A DNA stretch of 64,000 bases from Shinella sp. XGS7 (GTDB lineage: Bacteria > Pseudomonadota > Gammaproteobacteria > Burkholderiales > Burkholderiaceae_C). The notes beneath the pieces were generated by a model. The model was not told the DNA's origin. It saw only the letters and a program-made list of their open reading frames with translations, and did no database searches. The position numbers and the translations under genes were made by a program. How positions within the stretch are numbered: the first letter of the stretch is position 1; each line of letters begins with the position of its first letter. Location: the NCBI RefSeq assembly GCF_020535565.1, contig NZ_CP084758.1, positions 5,095,984-5,159,983 of the forward strand, in the 5' to 3' direction. Shown here piece after piece: positions 50,547-57,748 of the stretch.

Positions 50547-51068
50547 TCACCACAGCCGCAGCGGCTGCCCATTTAGCCCCACACGGTCCGAGCGGGAGTA
50601 GACGTCATAAACATCGCCCCCCGGTTGGGGACTAGCCGCAGGACTGAGGTAGCTCCGAAGCCCCCAGCTCTTCTCCGGCGGCAAATCCTGCGGCGCGAAA
50701 GGGTCCCTCGGCACCCTGCGCAGGAAGAAGCGTGGCTGCCCATTCTGTTTGAGGTCGGGCACCCCTGCGACCAGTTGCTCGAGACTCGAGGGGTAACGCG
50801 ACCCTGTCGGACCAGGCGCTACATCTCCAGCGTCAACAGCACGCTTGTAGTCGTCGATAGCATCGCGGATTTCCCAGAGTCCACGCTGTAGCTCACGCTC
50901 CTTGTCGCGCTGACTCTGAATCTCGGCTAACGGAATTACTGCCATGGCCAAGACGCCCAGCAGACCGAGAACCACAACCAGTTCAATCAAGGAGAACCCA
51001 CGCTGCAGACGCAGACACGCAGCACGCCTTGTGCCCTCATTCAGAACGATCTCACACCCCATGCTCAC
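50547..51068 (-). CDS. Pseudopilin
   Basis: 173 residues from a GTG at 51068 overlapping the stop of the cohesin-like gene; an ATG two codons later is equally plausible. Prepilin site RG/FSLIELVVVLGLLGVLAMA with Glu5. Body RYPSSLEQLVAGVPDL, RFFLRRVPRDPFAP, KSWGLRSYL. One of four pseudopilins in a row. Confidence 0.88.
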   Translation of the reverse strand: MSMGCEIVLNEGTRRAACLRLQRGFSLIELVVVLGLLGVLAMAVIPLAEIQSQRDKERELQRGLWEIRDAIDDYKRAVDAGDVAPGPTGSRYPSSLEQLVAGVPDLKQNGQPRFFLRRVPRDPFAPQDLPPEKSWGLRSYLSPAASPQPGGDVYDVYSRSDRVGLNGQPLRLW

Positions 51069-51571
51069 CGCACTTCCAGCTTATGGATCAATGGAAGTCC
51101 GACCTTCGGACTGGACTCTCCATTCACCACTGGCTCGAACATCGTCAGTGCGATCTGCGCAGGCCCCGGGCTGATCGCCTTGAGCTTGACTTGGAGCAAG
51201 CCACCACGCCCAACTCGTCCGGCAGTCTGCGTACGCATGACTCCTGCATTCACTCGTCCCTCATCGGCAAGCACACTCTTGGTGAAGTTGGTAGCCATCC
51301 CGCCGTGCCGCAAGAAATCCATTTCCTCCACGTTGACGACAGCCAGCCGTGATCGGTCAAAGCTGAGTTGCAAAGGTGCAGCACGCAAAGGCACAAGACT
51401 GTTCACTTCTAAGGTAATCGTGAACTCCTCACCCCTCTTCACTTCCTGGGGGCCTAGCCACTGCAACCCGACCTCGCCCTGCGCTGCGCTGGCTCCGCCC
51501 ACGCCGGATGACGGTACAGGCACTGGCATCTGCGGCAGTCCACCAGTTGCCGCGCCACCGGCCCCTGTCAC
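51065..51571 (-). CDS. Cohesin-like domain, probably the displaced C-terminus of the secretin
   Basis: 168 residues from a GTG at 51571 that overlaps the secretin stop. After a Gly/Pro-rich linker (about 1-30), the strand-rich part has GEEFTITLEVNSLVPLRAAP, LQLSFDRSRLAVVNVEE and GLLQVKLKAISPGPAQIALT, the cohesin-type pattern that in related secretins forms a C-terminal domain of the same protein. The two frames are separated by one base in a run of eight C residues; adding one C gives VLVPPPVTGAGGA as a continuous chain. It is a separate polypeptide only if the GTG is used. Confidence 0.75.
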   Translation of the reverse strand: MTGAGGAATGGLPQMPVPVPSSGVGGASAAQGEVGLQWLGPQEVKRGEEFTITLEVNSLVPLRAAPLQLSFDRSRLAVVNVEEMDFLRHGGMATNFTKSVLADEGRVNAGVMRTQTAGRVGRGGLLQVKLKAISPGPAQIALTMFEPVVNGESSPKVGLPLIHKLEVR

Positions 51572-53457
51572 GGGGGGGGTACCAAGACTCCACCCGTGCT
51601 GGGGTTCACCACCGTACTAGAAGGCACATCATCAGGCGGTGCTACGCGCCCGCCGTATGCCCGCAGCCGGGGCTGAGCCTCTGTGCCTACCCAGATTTCA
51701 GCCTCAGCCGCAGCAGGTCGACGGATATTGCGAAGCACCCGCGGCGTGATCGCCAGTACGAGCTCGGTGCGCTGCCCCTCGTCGCGAGTGGACGAAAACA
51801 AGCGGCCTGCCACGGGCAAATCAGCCAGGCCGGGCAAACCGGTCGTGCTGCTTCGATCTTCCCGATTGATCAGCCCCGCCAGTAGTTGAGTCTCACCGTC
51901 TCTCAGGCGCAAGACCGTACTCGCATTACGAGTACCGATCTGATAAGCCAGGGATCCCGATGCCGTCCTGACTTCCCGGGCGAGAGAGCTCACCTCCAAC
52001 CCCACCTTGATAGTGACCTCGTCGTCCGCGTACACCGTAGGTTCTACGTCGAGCTTAAGCCCGACGTCGAGATAGCTCACGCTATCAGAGACGAAGCCCC
52101 CCTGCCCCGTGGTCGCCGTGATGACGGGCACTTTGTCTCCGATCAGAACTTTTGCCTTCTCCTTGTTCTTCGCGCGAATGCGCGGATTGGCCAAGGTGTT
52201 GAAATCGCCGATCTCTCGCTTGAAGTTCACGAGCACGCCACCAATGCCCACACCGATGCGGCTTCCCGGAACGTTGCGCAAGCTGTCCCAGGTTAGACCG
52301 TCCTTGCCACCGGTGGGGTTCAAAACCGTGAGCGACAGGCTACTTGGTGGCAACAGGCCCAAATCCAGCAGGCGGCTACTACGGACCTCAATGACCTCCA
52401 GCTCCAACAGCACCTCTGGTTCTTGCGTGTCGTACAGCGCAAGCAGCCTCTCGGCCAACTCGATGTTCTCAGGCGACTCACGAATGGCCAACATGTTCGA
52501 GCGATCATCCACATGCGGATCACGGATCCGCATCATCGACTTCAAAAAGGCTGCCGCACTTTTGGCTTCTCCACTGGCCAGGTGGAAGACCCTGATCACT
52601 TGCTCTTGGTACTCACGCTGTTTCTCAGGCGTGTTTGGGTAGATGAGAATGGTGTTGCCGTCCAGTACCTTCTTGGTGAGGCCATGGGTGCTTGTAATGA
52701 GGTCGATCGCGTCTTCAACTCGAGCCGACTTCAATAGCACGGTGACCCGCACATCAGCGCGAACATCCTTGTCCATGACGAAGTTGATGCCGCTATGGCG
52801 GGTCACCAGGTCAAGCACAGTGCGCAGGTTTGCATCGCGAAAGTCCAGCGAGATTGGCCGACTTTCCGACAAGCCTTTCTGCGCAGCGCGGACCTGTGCA
52901 TGACGGGCGATTGCTTCAAGTTTTTGCTGCAAAGCCTGGAGCTCGGGATGACGGGGATTGTCTTTGAGCGCCTCCCTCACAATGTTCCGAGCTTTGACTG
53001 ACTGACCGGCCTCCTGAGCACTCAGAGCTTCGGTCAGGGCCTGCCGCTGGCGACGTTCAGCAGCCAGCTCGAGCTGAAGAACAGAGACTCGCTTGCCCCC
53101 GCTATCGAACCGTTCCGCTCTCGCCAGCAGGGATTGCGCCTCATCCAATTGACCACTAGCTCGTGCAGCTGCGGCCTCAGTCAGAAGCTTGGCTAGGGCT
53201 TCATTCCTTGCGTTAAGCAGACCGCTCCGCAACAAGGCACTTTCCGGATGCTCCTTGAGCCCTCGCTCCAGGACATCAACCGCCTCTTCATAGGCGCCGC
53301 TGCGCAGCTGCAACAAGGACTCGTCTCGCAAACGCTGCTGAGCACAGCCGGCGAACATCACCAAAAGCCCAACTAGCAGAGGGGCGGCAAACCCATAGCG
53401 AAGATGTCGCAGAGGTTTCGAACGAACTGGGCGGAGGGAACCAAAACGCTGATGCAT
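51568..53457 (-). CDS. gspD: Outer-membrane secretin (GspD/MshL-like) with TPR region
   Basis: 629 residues. Lipoprotein signal with LVGLLVMFAGC. TPR-like helices (about 40-190), an STN/N0-like domain with ISLDFRDANLRTVLDLVTRH (about 205-225), NGNTILIYPNT in an N1 domain, then the secretin core: VLLELEVIEVRSSRLLDLGL, FNTLANPRIRAKNKEKAKVL and VGLKLDVEPTVYADDEVTIK, ending with GLPGLADLPVAGRLFSS and TELVLAITPRVLR. It forms the outer-membrane pore of the machine. The frame ends at the C8 tract, see the cohesin-like entry. Confidence 0.92.
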   Translation of the reverse strand: MHQRFGSLRPVRSKPLRHLRYGFAAPLLVGLLVMFAGCAQQRLRDESLLQLRSGAYEEAVDVLERGLKEHPESALLRSGLLNARNEALAKLLTEAAAARASGQLDEAQSLLARAERFDSGGKRVSVLQLELAAERRQRQALTEALSAQEAGQSVKARNIVREALKDNPRHPELQALQQKLEAIARHAQVRAAQKGLSESRPISLDFRDANLRTVLDLVTRHSGINFVMDKDVRADVRVTVLLKSARVEDAIDLITSTHGLTKKVLDGNTILIYPNTPEKQREYQEQVIRVFHLASGEAKSAAAFLKSMMRIRDPHVDDRSNMLAIRESPENIELAERLLALYDTQEPEVLLELEVIEVRSSRLLDLGLLPPSSLSLTVLNPTGGKDGLTWDSLRNVPGSRIGVGIGGVLVNFKREIGDFNTLANPRIRAKNKEKAKVLIGDKVPVITATTGQGGFVSDSVSYLDVGLKLDVEPTVYADDEVTIKVGLEVSSLAREVRTASGSLAYQIGTRNASTVLRLRDGETQLLAGLINREDRSSTTGLPGLADLPVAGRLFSSTRDEGQRTELVLAITPRVLRNIRRPAAAEAEIWVGTEAQPRLRAYGGRVAPPDDVPSSTVVNPSTGGVLVPPP

Positions 53458-53996
53458 TAGGGACCAGTAGGCGAAGGGATAGGAAGCTCGAGAGGTGAAT
53501 CGAGGCGCACATGCGAGAACCGAACAGACTGCGGCTCCACTGCCAAGACCTTGAACCCATCCTCGAGTTCTTGACCGACCGTGACAGCTACAACTTTGTC
53601 GCCACGAGCCAAAAGAGTAAGGTGGGCACCGTCTGGAGCCTGCATTCGCCCCCAGAACCGATAGCCCAGCGCAGGCACGGGCACGAGCTCGGCGGCTTGG
53701 GCGGGGGGCGGCGGTTGAACCGATACGGGGGCAGGCGTCGAGGCGTGCTTTGGTTCGATTGGATTGAAGAGCTCGCGCCGCCCAACCTCAAACTCCAACT
53801 CATGCAGCCGTTCCGGCAATCGCGCCGTGGGCGAACGACCGTCCACCGCCTGCATCGCGGGAGCGCGCGCGACATCGTTTCTGGCCGTTGCATCGACTAT
53901 CAGTGCTGAAGGAGGCCCAGACGGACGCCACAAGGAAACCGCGCTAGCAAGCACCGTGACGGCAAAAATAGCCAAGAGGGGGCGCCGCACTTTCAT
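53457..53996 (-). CDS. GspC/PilP-like periplasmic connector
   Basis: 179 residues. One N-terminal membrane helix LLAIFAVTVLASAVSLW (about 6-22), a Pro-rich stretch (VSVQPPPPAQAAELVPVPAL, about 95-114), then a small beta domain with YRFWGRMQAPDGAHLTLLAR and VVAVTVGQELEDGFKVLAVE. This is the layout of proteins that connect the inner-membrane platform to the secretin. It overlaps both the PilO-like gene and the secretin gene. Confidence 0.75.
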   Translation of the reverse strand: MKVRRPLLAIFAVTVLASAVSLWRPSGPPSALIVDATARNDVARAPAMQAVDGRSPTARLPERLHELEFEVGRRELFNPIEPKHASTPAPVSVQPPPPAQAAELVPVPALGYRFWGRMQAPDGAHLTLLARGDKVVAVTVGQELEDGFKVLAVEPQSVRFSHVRLDSPLELPIPSPTGP

Positions 53997-54574
53997 GGCT
54001 TATGCAGTGTGGGCAACAAACCCCGTGGTGGCGACCAGAAAACAACAACAAGCGTCCCTTCGACTTCCGCCGAGTTGGGGACTCTACGCGCTTGATAGCT
54101 CTGCAGCCCCGCTCCGGGATGCCGCTCAAGCAATGACTTAGCAAACAAGACCGAGGCGCGGTAGCTACCTTGAACCGCAAGCTGCAACTCCAACCGACCG
54201 AGTTGCTCCGCACTCGGCTGACGCTCCCGCAAGGCAAGCGTCTCGACCTTCAGACCCAAATCGCGTTGAAGGTCCTGAAGCTCGGCCAGCAACTTGGGCT
54301 GATCGGGCATTGACTGGAGAGTCGCGACGAAGTCAGCGCTTGGTCTGGCAACTGCACGGACATCACCGCCGGCGGAAGAACTCACTTTGAGCGCCGAAAG
54401 CTCCGCATCAAGTGCCTGCAAGCTGTTCGCGAGCGAATTGAGCTTCCAAATCGCTGTGCCCGACACGACAAGCCCGATACCCAGGCTCGCATAGAACAAG
54501 CTTCGTTGCAGCGTACCGGTGTACCACAACTGTTCTGCGGTAACTCGCCAGTTCGTAGGCCGTATTTCGAACAC
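53993..54574 (-). CDS. PilO/GspM-like inner-membrane protein
   Basis: 193 residues from a GTG at 54574 with a strong GGGGAGG upstream. A membrane helix LFYASLGIGLVVSGTAIWKL (about 26-45) is followed by a coiled coil (LQALDAELSALKVSS) and a periplasmic ferredoxin-like domain (LGRLELQLAVQGSYRASVLF, then TLVVVFWSPP). It is the first gene of the operon and probably pairs with the PilN-like protein at its end. Confidence 0.78.
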   Translation of the reverse strand: MFEIRPTNWRVTAEQLWYTGTLQRSLFYASLGIGLVVSGTAIWKLNSLANSLQALDAELSALKVSSSAGGDVRAVARPSADFVATLQSMPDQPKLLAELQDLQRDLGLKVETLALRERQPSAEQLGRLELQLAVQGSYRASVLFAKSLLERHPGAGLQSYQARRVPNSAEVEGTLVVVFWSPPRGLLPTLHKP

Positions 54575-54891
54575 CCTCCCCCCCTTTACCCTCGGACTCG
54601 TCTGGTCCTTCGCCTAAACATCCAATACCTGTTGGGCTCAGATTGGCACCCAAAGTGCTCAGCAGCGGGCTGGACTGAATTGTGCCAGTTTGCGTCGACA
54701 TCGCTAAGGTGGCGTGCCTGTGGTCCGCTTGGAGACACCCATTGAAGGGGAGGCTTGAGGGGCGTGTTCCCAGAGGCTACGGATTCAGGTCGGAAAACGA
54801 TTTCCGGTAGCTCACTTGGTGAGCCACCAAGCCATCACTATCGCTACATGGCAGATCCGATGGGGGTCTGCTGCAAACCTAGCGGGGTGCG
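54575..54891. promoter_or_regulatory. Divergent intergenic region with two inverted repeats
   Basis: About 317 bases between the secretion operon and the AAA+ gene, with no gene. Two perfect inverted repeats follow one another: CGGAAA-ACGA-TTTCCG (54791-54806) and GCTCAC-TTG-GTGAGC (54810-54824), 68 bases before the AAA+ start. They may be operator sites for the defence-like locus or a hairpin. Neither is followed by a T tract. Confidence 0.4.
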
Positions 54892-56661
54892 GTGATGACT
54901 CAGACCAGTCAGCGGAGTGAAGAGCGCGATCGAAAGAACGGCGGTGCGCTGGAGCAGACCCACGCGATCGATACAGGCCAGAGCTCCAGGGTGACGATGC
55001 TGCTGAGTGAGATTCGGCAATACCTGGACGCGAGCGCCGAGAGCGAGTTGGCGATCAATGTCCTTCAGATCCTGTTGCTCAGCAAGGCACCGCCCCAAGG
55101 GTGGGGCGCTCTGCGCAGGAGCCTGTTCAATGCATCGCGTGCCGATTGGTCATTTGAAGTGCGGGCCCGCGCATATCTGCAGGCCGCGGTCGAACTGCAC
55201 AAGCATCAGTTGTTCGCGGCGCCTGTCGGCTTCGCGCTTGAAGCTGCCTTGCAAGAAGCCGCCGTTGACTTGGATCCGCGCCTTGACGCCCAACTGGCGC
55301 TGATCAAGACCTACCTGGGGTCCGGGGACGAACTGCGGCGGATCAGAACGGAGCCCACCCCGCGCCTGCAGTCGCTCACGATCCGGGAGCAGGTGAGCAA
55401 GCACGTCCGGCATGTCTGCATGCAGACGCTGGAAGCCTGGGCTCGGCCGCCGGAGCTTCAGCCCGTGGCGTGGAGTCTGGAGGATCTGGATGACGCACTG
55501 CTTTGCCTTCGGCTGCTGTACTGCGAGCTCGGTGGGGGCCTGGGTCGCGATGGGTACCAGGTGAGCTGCCTTGCTGACGACTTTGAAGAACTAGGGTGTC
55601 CTCTTTGGAACCTCCTGCTCGCTGAGGCCATGAAGCGCGGAGCACGGAGCGACACCCTCTCGTTAGGGTGGAATGAAGATGCCCAGGCAAAGATTCGGCT
55701 GCTGTTGATGGCCCCACGCCAGTCCGACCGAGGTGTGAATCACGCAAGTCCAGCGGTTTCGGTGGAACAGCTTGTCCCCGAGGGGCTGCTGCATGTCGTT
55801 TGCAAGTCACCCATCATGCCCAGTTCTGACAAGCAGGATCGAGCGGAGATTGAACGGCATCTGGCTCTTCAAAAGCCGCTGCCGATCACGCCCATGCCTT
55901 CGATGGAGGTCATCGACACCATCAGCGAGCGCCTCACCGGGGAGTTTCCGTGGGCTGAGGCGGCGTTGACCCCGATCCTGTCGGACCTGCGGGGCCGGTG
56001 CTCGCTGGGCCTTCGAGCGCTCGCGATGCCGCCGACGCTGCTGGTGGGATTACCGGGCTGCGGGAAGTCGCGCCTGGCTCGAAGGATTGCCGAGGAACTG
56101 GCTCAACCCATCCTCAACGTCCAGCTCGGAGGCGCTTCTGACATCAAAGTCCTCGCGGGCACGTCCCGAGGATGGGCGACGGGGCGGCCAAGCGACATCG
56201 CGACCTTGATGGCGAGCCGGCAGCACGCTTCGGCGACTGTCATTCTGGACGAACTCGACAAGACGACGACGAGCCGGGGAGAAGCAGCCATCTCAAGCTA
56301 CCTGCTGGGGTTGATCGAGCGCGAGACCGCAGCGCGGTACCTGGATGTTTTCCTCAAGACGGAATGCGACTTCTCGCACCTGGTCTGGATTCTGACGGCC
56401 AACCAGCTTTCCACAGTGCCTGCCGCTCTAAAGTCACGCCTGAGGATCGTGTACGTTCCTCAGCCTGGCGCGGAGGATCTGCGCGTGGTGGCGGACCTTG
56501 TTGTGGCCGATCTCGCGACACAGTGGGGCGTTGCCAGGGAGCTTCTGCCGACGGTGGATGAACTATCGCTGCCATGGCGATCGCTGACTAGCATGCGGCA
56601 GGTTCGTTTGATCGTGGAGCAGCGGACTCTTGAATGGGCGAAACACCTAGTGCGCCACTAG
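54892..56661 (+). CDS. AAA+ ATPase of unknown role next to the Gabija-like genes
   Basis: 589 residues. GTG at 54892 is followed directly by ATG at 54895, either could be used. The N-terminal about 340 residues are helical with no recognised family. The C-terminal AAA+ module has Walker A LLVGLPGCGKSRLARRIAEE, Walker B ATVILDELDK, sensor 1 HLVWILTANQLSTVP, an arginine-finger region AALKSRLRIVYVP and a sensor 2-like MRQVRLIVEQRTLEWAK. The module resembles MoxR/Lon-like AAA ATPases without a protease domain. It is on the same strand as the defence genes but 179 bases away, so cotranscription is uncertain. Confidence 0.8.
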   Translation: MMTQTSQRSEERDRKNGGALEQTHAIDTGQSSRVTMLLSEIRQYLDASAESELAINVLQILLLSKAPPQGWGALRRSLFNASRADWSFEVRARAYLQAAVELHKHQLFAAPVGFALEAALQEAAVDLDPRLDAQLALIKTYLGSGDELRRIRTEPTPRLQSLTIREQVSKHVRHVCMQTLEAWARPPELQPVAWSLEDLDDALLCLRLLYCELGGGLGRDGYQVSCLADDFEELGCPLWNLLLAEAMKRGARSDTLSLGWNEDAQAKIRLLLMAPRQSDRGVNHASPAVSVEQLVPEGLLHVVCKSPIMPSSDKQDRAEIERHLALQKPLPITPMPSMEVIDTISERLTGEFPWAEAALTPILSDLRGRCSLGLRALAMPPTLLVGLPGCGKSRLARRIAEELAQPILNVQLGGASDIKVLAGTSRGWATGRPSDIATLMASRQHASATVILDELDKTTTSRGEAAISSYLLGLIERETAARYLDVFLKTECDFSHLVWILTANQLSTVPAALKSRLRIVYVPQPGAEDLRVVADLVVADLATQWGVARELLPTVDELSLPWRSLTSMRQVRLIVEQRTLEWAKHLVRH

Positions 56662-56840
56662 AAAGGGGGCCCGCTTTGCAGCGGGAGCGGTCTTTCGACG
56701 CGCTGAACTCGGTGCCCTAAAGCGGCCGTTCAGCGATTTCGGTCGGCTGCGCCGTTAGACGGCGACTCGAACAGCATGTACGACTCCTTCGCGTCAGTCA
56801 GCTAACATTTGATGTACGGAGGAGCGCTGAACATCGTGCC

Positions 56841-57320
56841 ATGAGAGCAAAGATAAGGCCAAAGTTTCGGCGGCCCGCAGTGCCGACTGCACCTGTTGTC
56901 CCGCCGCCGCCAGCTTTGAGTGGCCAGGAGAAGCTCGTCATCAGGCAGACCGCCTATGTCGAGGCGCTGCATCAGGGCTGGTTCGCCACCGCTCTGGAGC
57001 AAACCAAGTCGGTCTTCACGCTGGCCAGCGCCGGTGTTGGCTTGGCACTGACACTGCTGTTTGGCGCGAATAAAGAGGTTCGTACCTGGATCCCCGGCTG
57101 GCTTCTCGCTTCCGCCATCTTGTTCGGACTGGCTACCGCCGCCTGCATCTGGGTCTTTAACGCCAATGGCAAGTTGGCGCTGAAGTTGATCTGCGAAGAA
57201 GACCATGAGGCGGCCAATGGCCTGGTCCAGCGCATGCATCTGGCCAGTCTTATCTGCTTCTTCCTGGGCATCGTCTTCCTTCTTGCCGCTGGCCTGGCAT
57301 TCATCCTGTTCGGGAAATAA
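56841..57320 (+). CDS. Small three-helix membrane protein of the defence-like locus
   Basis: 159 residues. A basic, Pro-rich start (RPKFRRPAVPTAPVVPPPPA) is followed by a helix and three hydrophobic segments: SVFTLASAGVGLALTLLFG, WLLASAILFGLATAACIWVF and LASLICFFLGIVFLLAAGLA. No family was recognised. It lies 3 bases before the next small gene and may act as a membrane effector or anchor, which is only an inference from position. Confidence 0.65.
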   Translation: MRAKIRPKFRRPAVPTAPVVPPPPALSGQEKLVIRQTAYVEALHQGWFATALEQTKSVFTLASAGVGLALTLLFGANKEVRTWIPGWLLASAILFGLATAACIWVFNANGKLALKLICEEDHEAANGLVQRMHLASLICFFLGIVFLLAAGLAFILFGK

Positions 57321-57322
57321 GC

Positions 57323-57523
57323 ATGAGCAAAAAGGTACCGCCCAAAAGCGATTCCAGGCGCGCGGGATCGACGCCGAGCCTAACCTCGAAGCCGGCGAAA
57401 CGCGCTGCTCCGGCCAAGAAAGCCGGCCGGCACGTCACGGCCGACAAGGCCACCTCCTGCTTCGACGGTGCGGGAGACCTCAATCCAACCAAAACAAAGG
57501 TTGGCCAACCCAAGAAAAGGTAG
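57323..57523 (+). CDS. Small basic protein
   Basis: 66 residues, very rich in Lys, Arg, Pro, Ser and Ala (KVPPKSDSRRAGSTPS, KPAKRAAPAKKAGRH), probably disordered. It starts 2 bases after the membrane gene and ends 2 bases before the next small gene, which argues that it is translated. Function unknown. Confidence 0.55.
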   Translation: MSKKVPPKSDSRRAGSTPSLTSKPAKRAAPAKKAGRHVTADKATSCFDGAGDLNPTKTKVGQPKKR

Positions 57524-57525
57524 CC

Positions 57526-57675
57526 ATGGCAACCAAGACCACTCAGCAAACCGGACTGTTGCAGAAGAACTTCACCGGCGCGGGGAGCATGCGACCCGCG
57601 CAGGCCCCCGTCTCTCAAGCGCCCGCGCCAACACCGGCACCTACTCAAGCGCCCGCGCCTGCCAAACGCAGTTGA
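57526..57675 (+). CDS. Small Pro/Ala-rich protein
   Basis: 49 residues. MATKTTQQTGLLQKNFTGAG, then alternating Pro/Ala (APAPTPAPTQAPAPAKRS). Starts 2 bases after the previous gene, ends 73 bases before the OLD gene. The same kind of Pro/Ala-rich sequence occurs as an insert inside the OLD nuclease TOPRIM domain. Function unknown. Confidence 0.5.
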   Translation: MATKTTQQTGLLQKNFTGAGSMRPAQAPVSQAPAPTPAPTQAPAPAKRS

Positions 57676-57748
57676 GCCAGGCGGCCGCAAGCCGCGTTCG
57701 ACATGAGATGCACTGCAAGGCAGAGATCCTTCAGGCAGGGAGAGAGCA

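Noticed and set aside
45153..54574. Calling the operon a complete classical T2SS or an MSHA pilus
   Set aside because: It has features of both (GspG-type pseudopilin, cohesin-like secretin end, PilM/N/O/P-like platform) but lacks a prepilin peptidase and a standard minor-pseudopilin set, so a neutral T2SS/pilus-like label is safer.
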